From JBQTIU01 sp052387815 (GTDB taxonomy: Bacteria; Pseudomonadota; Alphaproteobacteria; CACIAM-22H2): DNA of 64,000 nt. The position numbers and the translations under genes are program-made. Location: the NCBI GenBank assembly GCA_052387815.1, contig JBQTIU010000022.1, forward strand, positions 127,888-191,887, read 5' to 3'. The notes below the pieces were generated by a model that saw only the letters and a program-made list of their open reading frames with translations, ran no database searches and was not told the origin of the DNA. Each line of letters opens with the position of its first letter. The first letter of the stretch is position 1. Of this stretch, positions 25,930 to 34,349 are shown in pieces.

Positions 25930-26046
25930 GAACAAACTGGTCTTTCCGGTTCGGCGCCATCAACCTCTTGATATGGCTGTTAGATTTATCCACCGGCGGG
26001 CCCGATCACGCGGCCGCGCGAACCACGCCGGCGACCGCGCGCCGCG

Positions 26047-27378
26047 TTACGGCCCGGCGCCGAGCCGCCGCAGGATCACGGGCGTGAGTGCCGGTCGGTG
26101 ATCGCCGACCACGACCGCGGCGCGGATCGCGGCCGCGGCGCGCTCGGCGTCGGCGCCGTTGCGGGCGTGGACCACGCACAGCGGCGCCGCGCCGACCTCT
26201 TCGCCGGGGCCGCGCACGTCCGCGAGCCCGACCGCGGGATCGATGTCGTCCTCGGCCCGCCGGCGCCCGCCGCCGAGCGCCACAACCACGAGCCCGAGCG
26301 CGCGGGCGTCCATGCGCTGGAGGATGCCGGCGCGATCCGAGGCGACCGGCAGCCGCACCGGCGCCGCCTCGAGATAGCGGCCAGCGTGCTCGACGAGATC
26401 GGCGGGGCCGCCAAGCGCGGCCACCATCCGTGCGAAGCGCTCGGCGGCGTCGCCCGAGGCGAGCGCGCGCTCGACCGCGTGATGCGCGGCGTCGCGATCC
26501 GGGGCCACGCGCCCCAGCACCAAAAGCTCGGTCGCCAGCGCGCGCGTCACCTCGTCGAGCCGGGCCTCGCGCGCAGCGCCCGTCAAGTAGGCGACCGCCT
26601 CCTTGACCTCGAGCGCATTGCCAGCACTGCGGCCCAGCACCTGGTTCATGTCGGTGAGCAACGCCACGGTGGGTAGCCCGGCGCCGGTCGCCACCTCGAC
26701 GATGTTCTCGGCCAGCAAAGTTGCGTCGCCGACCGCCGGTAGGAAGGCGCCCGAGCCGAACTTCACGTCCATCACCAAACCCTTGAGGCCTGCCGCGAGC
26801 TTTTTCGACAGGATCGAGGCGGTGATCAGCGGCACCGACTCGACGCTCGCGGTCAGGTCGCGGACGGCATAGAGGCGGCGGTCGGCCGGCGCGAGGTTCG
26901 GCGTCTGGCCGACGATGGCGCAGCCGACCTCGCGGACCGCGCGCTGGAAGCGATCGAGGCCGGGCCTGGTGTCGTAGCCAGGGATGCTGGCGAGCTTGTC
27001 GAGGGTGCCGCCGGTGTGGCCGAGCCCGCGACCCGAGATCATCGGCACCGCCCCGCCCGCCGCCGCGACGATCGGGGCGAGCATGAGGCTGACCTTATCC
27101 CCCACCCCGCCGGTCGAGTGCTTGTCGAGCGGGGGCCCCGGCAGGTCCTCTCGCGACCAGTCGAGAACGACGCCCGAGCGGGTCATGGCGCGGGTCAGCG
27201 CGACTCCTTCCTCGCGCGTCATGCCGCGCAAGAAGACCGCCATGGCGAAGGCGGCGATCTGCGCCTTGTTGAGCGACCCGTCCGTGATCCCGCCAACCAC
27301 GAACTCGATCTCGGCCTCGCTCAAGCTCGCGCCGTCGCGCTTGCGGCGGATGATCTCCTGGGGCAGGAACGAAGCCAT
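26047..27378 (-). CDS. deoA: Thymidine (pyrimidine-nucleoside) phosphorylase
   Basis: 443 residues. Phosphate- and substrate-binding motifs are intact: 'DKHSTGGVGDKVSLMLAPIVAA', 'SGRGLGHTGGTLDKLASIPG', 'VMDVKFGSGAFLP', and the C-terminal 'GHRPAL'-like end domain. It splits thymidine or deoxyuridine with phosphate to base and deoxyribose 1-phosphate. It lies 24 bases after deoC in the same direction; in other deo operons deoB would follow directly, but here the toxin cassette intervenes. Confidence 0.93.
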   Translation of the reverse strand: MASFLPQEIIRRKRDGASLSEAEIEFVVGGITDGSLNKAQIAAFAMAVFLRGMTREEGVALTRAMTRSGVVLDWSREDLPGPPLDKHSTGGVGDKVSLMLAPIVAAAGGAVPMISGRGLGHTGGTLDKLASIPGYDTRPGLDRFQRAVREVGCAIVGQTPNLAPADRRLYAVRDLTASVESVPLITASILSKKLAAGLKGLVMDVKFGSGAFLPAVGDATLLAENIVEVATGAGLPTVALLTDMNQVLGRSAGNALEVKEAVAYLTGAAREARLDEVTRALATELLVLGRVAPDRDAAHHAVERALASGDAAERFARMVAALGGPADLVEHAGRYLEAAPVRLPVASDRAGILQRMDARALGLVVVALGGGRRRAEDDIDPAVGLADVRGPGEEVGAAPLCVVHARNGADAERAAAAIRAAVVVGDHRPALTPVILRRLGAGP

Positions 27379-27402
27379 GTCACGCCCGCGGGGTGAGCGC
27401 GA

Positions 27403-28185
27403 TCAGTATCGGGAGCGCTCGCCGGCGCCCGTCCCGTGGCCGAGCCGGCGCAGGAGGTCGTCGAGGAGCCCGCTGGCGCCGATGCGCAACGTGCGCGAGC
27501 TCGCCCAGGCGGGCCCCAGGATCGCATCCGCGAGTTCGAGATAGGCCCGCGCCTGCTCGAGGGTCTTGACGCCGCCCGCGGCCTTGAAGCCGACCGTCCG
27601 GCGCGACCGACGGGCCTCGCGGATCGCCTCGAGCATGGTGCGCGCCGCCGCCGGCGTGGCGCCCACCGCAACCTTGCCGGTCGAGGTCTTGAGGAAGTCG
27701 GCGCCGGCCGATATCGCCTCGCGGCTCGCCGCGGCGATGAGCTCGGGGCTCTTCAGCACCCCGGTCTCGAGGATGACCTTGAGGGTGGTCCGGGGTCCGG
27801 CCGCCGCGCGGACCGCCGCCACCCCCGCGCGCGCCTGCGCCCGCCGCCCGGCCATGAAGCGGCGATAGGGGAACACCATGTCGATCTCCTCGGCGCCTTC
27901 GGCAAGCGCCGCCTTCGCTTCCCTGGCGGCGGCGGCGGGGCTGGCGTTGCCGGCCGGGAAATCGACCACGGCGGCGACCCGGACCCCGGTGCCTTCGAGC
28001 GCCCGGCGGGCCACGCAGGCAAGCCGCGGGTAGACGCACACCGCGGCCACCTTGCCCGCCGGCGTGAGCGCGCGCTTGCACAGCGCCGCGATCGCCGCCT
28101 CGTCGTCGCTGTCGTTGAGGCTCGTTAGATCGAGCAGCGAGAGCGCCCGACGGGCGTCTCGAGTCTCCTTGCGCTCACTCGGCAT
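27403..28185 (-). CDS. deoC: Deoxyribose-phosphate aldolase
   Basis: 260 residues. Schiff-base Lys in 'DFLKTSTGKVAVGATPAA', with the supporting Lys in 'VGFKAAGGVKT' and Asp in 'EIDMVFPYRRF'. The N-terminal 'LLDLTSLNDSDDEAAI' is the usual first strand. It cleaves deoxyribose 5-phosphate to glyceraldehyde 3-phosphate and acetaldehyde. The 5' end overlaps the 3' end of punA by 11 bases, so they are co-translated. Confidence 0.92.
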   Translation of the reverse strand: MPSERKETRDARRALSLLDLTSLNDSDDEAAIAALCKRALTPAGKVAAVCVYPRLACVARRALEGTGVRVAAVVDFPAGNASPAAAAREAKAALAEGAEEIDMVFPYRRFMAGRRAQARAGVAAVRAAAGPRTTLKVILETGVLKSPELIAAASREAISAGADFLKTSTGKVAVGATPAAARTMLEAIREARRSRRTVGFKAAGGVKTLEQARAYLELADAILGPAWASSRTLRIGASGLLDDLLRRLGHGTGAGERSRY

Positions 28186-28993
28186 CGCCGAGGCCCTCGA
28201 GAAACGCCGTCAACAGCCGGCCGAGATCGCCTGCCGCTTGCGCCGCGACCCGCAGGGTCTCGGCGTGGGCGATCGGGCTTGCGTCGAGGCCGGCGGCGAG
28301 GTTGGTGATCGTCGAGATGGCGGCGACGCGCAGGCCGCAATGGCGGGCGACGATGACTTCGGGCACCGTCGACATGCCCACGGCATCGGCGCCGAGCGCG
28401 ATGAAGGCGCGGATCTCGGCCGGAGTCTCGAAGCTCGGGCCGAGACAGCCGAGATAGACGCCCTCGCCGAGCGCGATCCCGAGCGCCGCCGCCTTGGCTT
28501 TCAGCAACCGGCGCAGCGCCGGATCGTAGGCATCGACCAGCGACGGGAAGCGCGGTCCGAAGGCCTCGTCGTTGGGCCCGGCCAGGGGATTGCCGGGAAA
28601 GAAGTTGATGTGGTCGGCGATCGTCATCAGCTCGCCGGGGCGCAGGTCGCGCTTGAGCGCGCCGGCGGCGTTGGTCAGGATCACGATCTCGCACCCGATC
28701 AACTTCAAGGTGCGGATGAAGGTCTTGACGGATTCGGGCGCCACACCCTCGTAGGCATGGGCGCGGCCCTTGAGGCAGGCCACGCAAACGCCGCCGAGCC
28801 TCCCCAAGACCGCTTGCCCCGGGTGCCCTTCCACGCGCGCCGTCGGGAATCCAGGGAGATCGCCATAGGCGATGGCGATGGGCGCCTCGATGCGCTCCGC
28901 GAGGGCGGACAGGCCCGACCCGAGGACGATGCCGACGCGGGGCGCGAACCCGGGCGCCAGACTCGCGATGACCTCGGCCGCCGTCGCCGCCAT
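28175..28993 (-). CDS. punA: Purine-nucleoside phosphorylase, trimeric (class II) type
   Basis: 272 residues. Motifs of the trimeric family: 'GIVLGSGLSALAERI', 'GRAHAYEGVAP', 'TNAAGALKRDLRPGELMTI', 'GPSFETPAEIRAF', 'AVGMSTVPEVIVARH' and 'ITNLAAGLDASPI'. The Glu of 'FETPAE' and the Asn of 'TNLAAGL' are the base-contact residues that give preference for inosine and guanosine. It is unrelated in sequence to the hexameric DeoD of enterics. The stop of cdd is adjacent upstream. Confidence 0.9.
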   Translation of the reverse strand: MAATAAEVIASLAPGFAPRVGIVLGSGLSALAERIEAPIAIAYGDLPGFPTARVEGHPGQAVLGRLGGVCVACLKGRAHAYEGVAPESVKTFIRTLKLIGCEIVILTNAAGALKRDLRPGELMTIADHINFFPGNPLAGPNDEAFGPRFPSLVDAYDPALRRLLKAKAAALGIALGEGVYLGCLGPSFETPAEIRAFIALGADAVGMSTVPEVIVARHCGLRVAAISTITNLAAGLDASPIAHAETLRVAAQAAGDLGRLLTAFLEGLGDAE

Positions 28994-29395
28994 CTACCGC
29001 CCCAGGTTACGCGGGCCGAAGGACAGCGGCAGCAATTCGCCGAGGCTCAAGGTGCGCCGCAGTCCCTCGGGACCGCAGATGTGGACCTTCACCTCGGGCG
29101 CCGCGAACTCCGACAGGCGCTGGCGGCAGCCGCCGCAGGGCGTGCACAACTCGGGCCCGCCGCCCATGATCACGACCTCGACGATCCGGCGGTCGCCGCC
29201 GGTCACCATGGCGCCGATCGCGCTCGCCTCGGCGCATTGGGCTTGCGGGTAGGCAGCGTTCTCGACGTTCGCGCCGGCGTAGAGCCGGCCGCTCGCGGCC
29301 TTGACGCACGCCCCCACTCGGAACCCCGAGTACGGTGCATGGGCGTTGTCCATCGCCGCCCGCGCCAGCGTGATCATGTCGTCGGGCACGCTCAT
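28994..29395 (-). CDS. cdd: Cytidine deaminase
   Basis: 133 residues from the ATG at 29395, which overlaps the permease stop by four bases (ATGA). It is the short homotetrameric type: 'APYSGFRVGACVKAASGR', zinc ligand Cys and catalytic Glu in 'AQCAEASAIG', second zinc pair in 'PCGGCRQRLSEFA'. It turns cytidine and deoxycytidine into uridine and deoxyuridine so the phosphorylase can act on them. Placement between importer and phosphorylase genes fits a nucleoside-salvage operon. Confidence 0.93.
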   Translation of the reverse strand: MSVPDDMITLARAAMDNAHAPYSGFRVGACVKAASGRLYAGANVENAAYPQAQCAEASAIGAMVTGGDRRIVEVVIMGGGPELCTPCGGCRQRLSEFAAPEVKVHICGPEGLRRTLSLGELLPLSFGPRNLGR

Positions 29396-30366
29396 CGCTC
29401 TTTCACATAGGGGACGCCGATCGCCTTGGGCGCCACCGCCTTGCCGACGAAGCCGGCAAGCAGCAACACGGTCAAGAGGTATGGGAGCGCCTGGATGAAC
29501 TGCACCGGGATCACCCCGACGAGGGGGAGGGCGACGCCCTGGAGCCGCGCCTGGACGGCATCGGTGAACGCGAACAAGAGGCAGGCGAGAAGGGTCGGCA
29601 CCGGCCGCCACTTTCCGAAGATGAGGGCGGCGAGGGCGAGGTAGCCCTTGCCCGCCGACATGTCGCGGATGAACAAGGCGTTGTGCGCGGTCGACAGGTA
29701 TGCCCCGGCGATCCCGCACAGCATGCCGTTGACCAGCAGCGCACGGTAGCGCATCGCGGCGACCGAGATCCCGGCAGTATCGACGGCGCTGGGGTTCTCG
29801 CCCACGGCGCGCAGGCGCAGGCCGAACCGGGTGCGGTAGACGACGAAGGCGACGGCCGGCACCGCGATCGCGGCGATGTAGACAAGCGCGTTGTGGCCGC
29901 TGATGATCTCGGAATAGAGCGCGCCCACTACGGGCACGTCGGCGAGGGCTTCGGCGAACGGCAGGTCGATGCTGGAAAAACGCGCCCCCTCGCGCAGCTG
30001 CGGGGTCTGGCCGCCCTGGCGGAACCAGGCAACCCCCAGGACCGGCGTCAAGCCCGCCGCCGTGATATTGAGCGCCATGCCGGAGACCACCTGGTTGCCG
30101 TGGTGGGTCACGCACGCATAGGCGTGCACGAGCGACAGGCTCATGGCGGCGAGAATGCCGAAGCCGAGGCCGATCCAGGCCGAGCCGTAGACCGCGGCGG
30201 CGGCGGCGGCGAAAAACGCGGCGGCCAGCATCTTGCCCTCGAGCCCGATGTCGACGACACCCGAGCGCTCGGCGAACAGGCCGCCCAGGGCCGCCAGCAC
30301 GAGCGGGGTCGCGACCCTGAGCGTGGCATCGAGGATGAGCACGAAGAGCAGCAGGAACTCGATCAC
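29392..30366 (-). CDS. Nucleoside ABC transporter permease (NupC/BmpC-like)
   Basis: 324 residues with about eight to ten membrane segments. Typical of BMP-type nucleoside importers: 'LFAERSGVVDIGLEGKMLAAAFFA' near the N-terminus and 'GENPSAVDTAGISVAAMRY' in the coupling loop, then 'GKGYLALAALIFGKWRPV'. It pairs with the permease upstream to form the channel. It is flanked by cdd and the partner permease with tight spacing. Confidence 0.88.
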   Translation of the reverse strand: MIEFLLLFVLILDATLRVATPLVLAALGGLFAERSGVVDIGLEGKMLAAAFFAAAAAAVYGSAWIGLGFGILAAMSLSLVHAYACVTHHGNQVVSGMALNITAAGLTPVLGVAWFRQGGQTPQLREGARFSSIDLPFAEALADVPVVGALYSEIISGHNALVYIAAIAVPAVAFVVYRTRFGLRLRAVGENPSAVDTAGISVAAMRYRALLVNGMLCGIAGAYLSTAHNALFIRDMSAGKGYLALAALIFGKWRPVPTLLACLLFAFTDAVQARLQGVALPLVGVIPVQFIQALPYLLTVLLLAGFVGKAVAPKAIGVPYVKER

Positions 30367-30376
30367 CGCGCCCTCC

Positions 30377-31498
30377 TCACGGCACCGCCTCGGCCGGCGC
30401 GCGCCGGCCCCGGAACAGGGACGCGACCGCCGGCCGGAAGATGTTCTCGAGCGCCCCGCACAGGAGGATGATCAGGCCCTGGATCACCACCACCATTTCG
30501 CGCGTCAGCGTGGGCATCTCCATGGCCATCTCGGAACCGCCTTGGTAGAGCGCGCCGAACAACAGGGCGGCGAAGAACACGCCCAGCGGATGGTTGCGGC
30601 CCATGAGCGCCACGGCGATGCCGACATAGCCGTAGCCGCCGGTGAAGTTGAGGATGAGGCGGTGGTGGACCCCCATGATTTCGTTCAAGCCCACGAAGCC
30701 CGCCAGCCCGCCCGAGATCGCCATGGTGAGGATGATGGTGCGCGAGGGCGAAATGCCGCCATAGACCGCCCCGGTCTCGTTGTGCCCGAGCGCGCGCAGC
30801 TCGTAGCCCCAGCGCGTATGCCAGATGTAGACCCACACCAGCACGCAGCAGACGACCGCCCACAGGAACGACAGGTTGAGCGGCGAGTGGATCGCCTGGA
30901 GGCCGACCCAGTCCAGCAATTCATGGCCCTTGGGCAGCCAGGTGTCGGGATCGAATTCGCGGCTTTCGGGCGATTGCTGTCCCGGCTTGATCAGCACGTT
31001 GACCAGGAGATAGGTCATCACCGCCGCGGCGAGGAAGTTGAACATGATGGTGGTGATGACGATGTGGCTGCCGCGCTTGGCCTGCAAGTAGGCGGGAATG
31101 AACGCCCAGGCGGCACCGAAGGCGGCGGTGGCGGAAATGGCCAGCGGCAGCAGGATCGCGAACGGGGTGCCGGCGGCGGCAAGCGCGAGCAGGCCGACGC
31201 CCAGCCCGCCGATATAGGCCTGGCCCTCGCCGCCGATGTTGAACAGACCGCAATGGAAGGCGATGGCGACGGCCAGCCCGGTGAAGATGAAGTTGGTCGT
31301 GTAGTAGAGCGTATAGCCGATCGACTCCGGATCGCCGAAGGCGCCGAACAGAAGCGCCGCCATCGCACGCCAGGGATTTTCACCGACCGCCAGGATGATG
31401 AGCGCCGAGATGATCAGCGAGACGGCGAGGTTCAACAGCGGCAGCAGCGCATAATCGGCCCAGCGCGGCATTTGCGCCCCTGCCGCGGGCGCGGTCAT
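30377..31498 (-). CDS. Nucleoside ABC transporter permease (NupB/BmpB-like)
   Basis: 373 residues from the ATG at 31498, four bases inside the ATPase stop (ATGA overlap); the longer upstream frame is a shadow. It has the family segment 'FHCGLFNIGGEGQAYIGGLG' and the coupling loop 'LGHNETGAVYGGISPSRTIILTMAISGGLAG', then 'NFTGGYGYVGIAVALMGRNHPLG'. Together with the next gene it builds the membrane channel for nucleosides. Confidence 0.88.
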   Translation of the reverse strand: MTAPAAGAQMPRWADYALLPLLNLAVSLIISALIILAVGENPWRAMAALLFGAFGDPESIGYTLYYTTNFIFTGLAVAIAFHCGLFNIGGEGQAYIGGLGVGLLALAAAGTPFAILLPLAISATAAFGAAWAFIPAYLQAKRGSHIVITTIMFNFLAAAVMTYLLVNVLIKPGQQSPESREFDPDTWLPKGHELLDWVGLQAIHSPLNLSFLWAVVCCVLVWVYIWHTRWGYELRALGHNETGAVYGGISPSRTIILTMAISGGLAGFVGLNEIMGVHHRLILNFTGGYGYVGIAVALMGRNHPLGVFFAALLFGALYQGGSEMAMEMPTLTREMVVVIQGLIILLCGALENIFRPAVASLFRGRRAPAEAVP

Positions 31499-33120
31499 GC
31501 CGCGTGCGCCTCGATGCCGGCCATCATCAAGCCGAGCGCCCGCTCGCTCGCCTCGGCGCGCGCGATCTCGCCGACGATGCGGCCGTCGAACATGACGAGG
31601 ATGCGGTCGGACAGCGACATGATCTCGTCGAGCTCGACCGAAACGAGCAGGATGCCTTTGCCGGCGTCGCGCATGGCGACCAGGCGCCGGTGGATGAACT
31701 CGATGGCGCCAATGTCGATGCCGCGCGTCGGCTGGCCGACCAGCAGCAGCTCGGGGTTGCGGCCCAGCTCGCGCGCCAGCACGATCTTCTGCTGGTTGCC
31801 GCCCGAAAACGCCGCGGTGACAAGGCCGGGATCGGGCGGACGGACGTCGTACTCCGTCATCTGGCGGCCGCACGCGGCGACGACCGCCGCGCGGTCCATC
31901 AGCACCGCCCGGTTGTAGCCGGCATCGCCGTGGTAGCCCAGGATGGCGCTTTCGCTGGCCACGAAGGGGACGATCAGGCCCATGCGCTGGCGGTCCTCGG
32001 GGACGTGCGCGAGGCCGAGCCGGCGCAGGCCCTTGCCCGCCAGCGCCGCCGGCTCGCGGGCGATGTCGCGGCCCTTCCACCGGATCCGCCCGGCGGCAAT
32101 CGGCCGCATGCCGGCGAGCGCTTCCAAGAGCTCCGACTGGCCGTTGCCGGCGACGCCGGCCACGCCCACGATCTCGCCGGCGCGCACCTGGAAGCTCACG
32201 CGCCTGACCCGCTCGGCCCCGGCCCCGTCGCGTACCGTGAGGTCCTGGACCTCGAGGATGGTGGCGCCGAGCGTGGTGGGCGCCTTGTCGACGCGCAGCA
32301 GGACCTTGCGGCCGACCATCAGCTCGGCGAGCTGTTCCTGGCTGGTCGCCGCGGTCTCGAGATCGGCCACCACTTGGCCGGCGCGCATGACGGTGACGTT
32401 GTCGGTCGCGTCGAGGATTTCGCGCAGCTTGTGGGTGATGAGGATGACCGTCTTGCCCTCGCGCTTGAGCGCGCGCAGGATGCGGAACAGGTGATCCGCC
32501 TCCTGGGGCGTCAGCACGCCGGTCGGCTCGTCGAGGATCAGGATTTCGGCGCCGCGATAGAGCGCCTTCAGGATCTCGAGGCGCTGCTGCACGCCGACCG
32601 GAAGCTCGCCGGCCACGGCGTCGGGATCGACCTCGAGGTGGTATTCGCGCTCGAGCCGCAAGAGGGCCGCCCGCGCCTCGGCGAGGCCCTTGCCGAGCAA
32701 GGCGCCGCCCTCGACGCCGAGGATGACGTTTTCAAGCACGGTGAAATTTTCCACCAGCATGAAGTGCTGGTGCACCATGCCGATCCCGGCCAAGAGCGCG
32801 TCCAAGGGCGTCTCGATCGCGATTTTGCGGCCGTGGACTAGGATCTCGCCGGAATCGGGTTGGTAATAGCCATAGAGGATGCTCATCAGGGTGGATTTTC
32901 CCGCCCCGTTCTCGCCGACGATGCCGTGGATCGTGCCCTTGGCCACGACCAGCGAGACGTCGCGGTTGGCGCGCACCGGGCCGAACCGCTTGTCGATGTG
33001 CCGGAGCTCGATGGCGGGCGGGGCACCCCGCGAAATGCCGCGTTTCGCGGGGACCCCGGGCGGCGCCCCGCCGCCGGATTCGGGCGAAGGGGCCAAGGCG
33101 CCCTCGTCCCGCCCGGCCAT
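31495..33120 (-). CDS. Nucleoside ABC transporter ATP-binding protein (double ATPase)
   Basis: About 541 residues from the ATG at 33120; a start at 33195 would overlap the binding-protein gene and looks wrong. Two ATPase domains as in sugar/nucleoside importers: first Walker A 'GENGAGKST' near residues 69-77 with 'GVQQRLEILKALYRGAEILILDEPT'; second domain with 'GVAGNGQSELLEALAG' and signature 'FSGGNQQKIVLARELGR'. The degenerate second Walker A is normal for this family. It energises the two permeases encoded directly downstream. Confidence 0.92.
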   Translation of the reverse strand: MAGRDEGALAPSPESGGGAPPGVPAKRGISRGAPPAIELRHIDKRFGPVRANRDVSLVVAKGTIHGIVGENGAGKSTLMSILYGYYQPDSGEILVHGRKIAIETPLDALLAGIGMVHQHFMLVENFTVLENVILGVEGGALLGKGLAEARAALLRLEREYHLEVDPDAVAGELPVGVQQRLEILKALYRGAEILILDEPTGVLTPQEADHLFRILRALKREGKTVILITHKLREILDATDNVTVMRAGQVVADLETAATSQEQLAELMVGRKVLLRVDKAPTTLGATILEVQDLTVRDGAGAERVRRVSFQVRAGEIVGVAGVAGNGQSELLEALAGMRPIAAGRIRWKGRDIAREPAALAGKGLRRLGLAHVPEDRQRMGLIVPFVASESAILGYHGDAGYNRAVLMDRAAVVAACGRQMTEYDVRPPDPGLVTAAFSGGNQQKIVLARELGRNPELLLVGQPTRGIDIGAIEFIHRRLVAMRDAGKGILLVSVELDEIMSLSDRILVMFDGRIVGEIARAEASERALGLMMAGIEAHAA

Positions 33121-33154
33121 CGCGCCGCCCGCGCCCCTTGCCCCCGTCGCGCGG

Positions 33155-34138
33155 CTACTTGGCCATGTAGTCGGTGACCTTGATCTTGCCGCCAATGATC
33201 TCCGCCTTCGCCTGCTCGAGCCGCCTTTCCATCTCGGCGGTGATCAGCTTGCGGTTGTGCTCGTCGATGGAATAGCCGACGCCGTTCTCCTTGAGGCCCA
33301 GCACCTTGATCCCCGGCTTCAAGGTGCCCGCCTTCGCGGTCTGGAATGCCTCGTAGACGGCGACATCCACCCGCTTGATCATCGAGGTCAGGACCGACCC
33401 TGGCTGGAGATGGTTCTGGTTGGAATCGACGCCGATGGCGAGCTTGCCGCGGTCCTTCGCCGCCTGCAGCACGCCCATCCCGGTGCCGCCGGCCGCCGCG
33501 TAGACGACGTCGGCGCCGCGGTCGAACTGGCTGCGCGCGAGCTCCCCGCCCTTGGTGGGATCGTTCCAGGCCGCGGGCGTGGTGCCGGTCATGTTCTGGA
33601 ACACCTCGACCCGGGGATTGACGAACTTGGCGCCCTCCTCGTAGCCGAGCGCGAACTTGCGGATGAGCGGAATGTCCATGCCGCCGATGAAGCCGACCTT
33701 GCCGGTCTTCGACGCCAACGCCGCCGCCATGCCGACCAGGAACGACCCTTCGTGCTCCTTGAAGATCACCGACTGGACATTGGGCAGGTCGACGACCGCG
33801 TCGATGATGGCGAACTTGGCGTCGGGGAATTCCTTGGCCACTTTCTCGAGGCCGGGGGCCTGCGAGAAGCCGATGGCGATGATCATGTTGGCGCCCCGGC
33901 GGGCCAGGTTGCGCAGGGCCTGCTCGCGCTGCGCTTCGTTGGTGACCTCGAATTCGCGATAGGCGATGCCGGTGTCCTTCTTGAACCGCTCGGCGCCATC
34001 ATACGCCGATTCGTTGAACGACTTGTCGAACTTCCCGCCCATGTCGAACAAGAGGGCGGGCACGAGCTCGGCCGCGGTGGCGGGACCGGTCGCGAGGATG
34101 GCCGCCGTGGCGAGGGCGGCGAGCAAACGGGCTTTCAT
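33155..34138 (-). CDS. BMP-family nucleoside-binding protein
   Basis: 327 residues from the ATG at 34138. Residues 1-22 are a signal peptide with no lipobox Cys, so the protein should be free in the periplasm. BMP/PnrA features: 'LLFDMGGKFDKSFNESAYDGAERFKKDTG', 'IIAIGFSQAPGLEKVAKEFPDAKFAIID', 'FIGGMDIPLIRKFALGYEEGAKFVNP' and 'YAAAGGTGMGVLQAAKDRGKLAIGVDSNQNH'. Such proteins bind purine and other nucleosides. First gene of the importer-salvage operon. Confidence 0.9.
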   Translation of the reverse strand: MKARLLAALATAAILATGPATAAELVPALLFDMGGKFDKSFNESAYDGAERFKKDTGIAYREFEVTNEAQREQALRNLARRGANMIIAIGFSQAPGLEKVAKEFPDAKFAIIDAVVDLPNVQSVIFKEHEGSFLVGMAAALASKTGKVGFIGGMDIPLIRKFALGYEEGAKFVNPRVEVFQNMTGTTPAAWNDPTKGGELARSQFDRGADVVYAAAGGTGMGVLQAAKDRGKLAIGVDSNQNHLQPGSVLTSMIKRVDVAVYEAFQTAKAGTLKPGIKVLGLKENGVGYSIDEHNRKLITAEMERRLEQAKAEIIGGKIKVTDYMAK

Positions 34139-34167
34139 GGTGTGGCTCCCTGTCGGACGGTTCGCCT

Positions 34168-34192
34168 CCATCGGCCGAATCGAGGCCGATGG
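34168..34192. promoter_or_regulatory. Perfect 9-bp inverted repeat in the leader of the nucleoside operon
   Basis: CCATCGGCC - 7 nt - GGCCGATGG between the candidate promoter and the binding-protein start. As DNA it is a good dimer-repressor operator; as RNA it would form a hairpin about 30 bases before the start codon. Confidence 0.55.
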
Positions 34193-34208
34193 TCGGGCAA
34201 TGCCCCGT

Positions 34209-34237
34209 ATTCTACATCATCGCCCGGGACTTGGGAA
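34209..34237 (-). promoter_or_regulatory. Candidate sigma-70 promoter of the nucleoside operon
   Basis: On the minus strand TTCCCA (34237-34232), 17 nt, TAGAAT (34214-34209). The -10 matches five and the -35 four consensus bases. The inverted repeat at 34168-34192 lies just downstream of the expected start point, where a bound repressor would block it. Confidence 0.45.
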
Positions 34238-34349
34238 CGTCGGGACCCGGCGGGCGGGCGCCACTCGCATCCCGCCCGCGTATTGCATGGCGCCGCTTGC
34301 TGCTATAGCCTTCCCGGCCATAAAGCCGTTGAACCAGGGAGAGGATGCC

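Noticed and set aside
30233..31918. Long antisense ORF (561 codons) across the nucleoside importer genes
   Set aside because: It is a mirror of high-GC coding sequence on the other strand: rich in Arg/His/Asp/Gly with no domain pattern, while the minus-strand genes have full family motifs. The same holds for other long shadows such as 3152-4600, 43732-45330 and 59024-60694.
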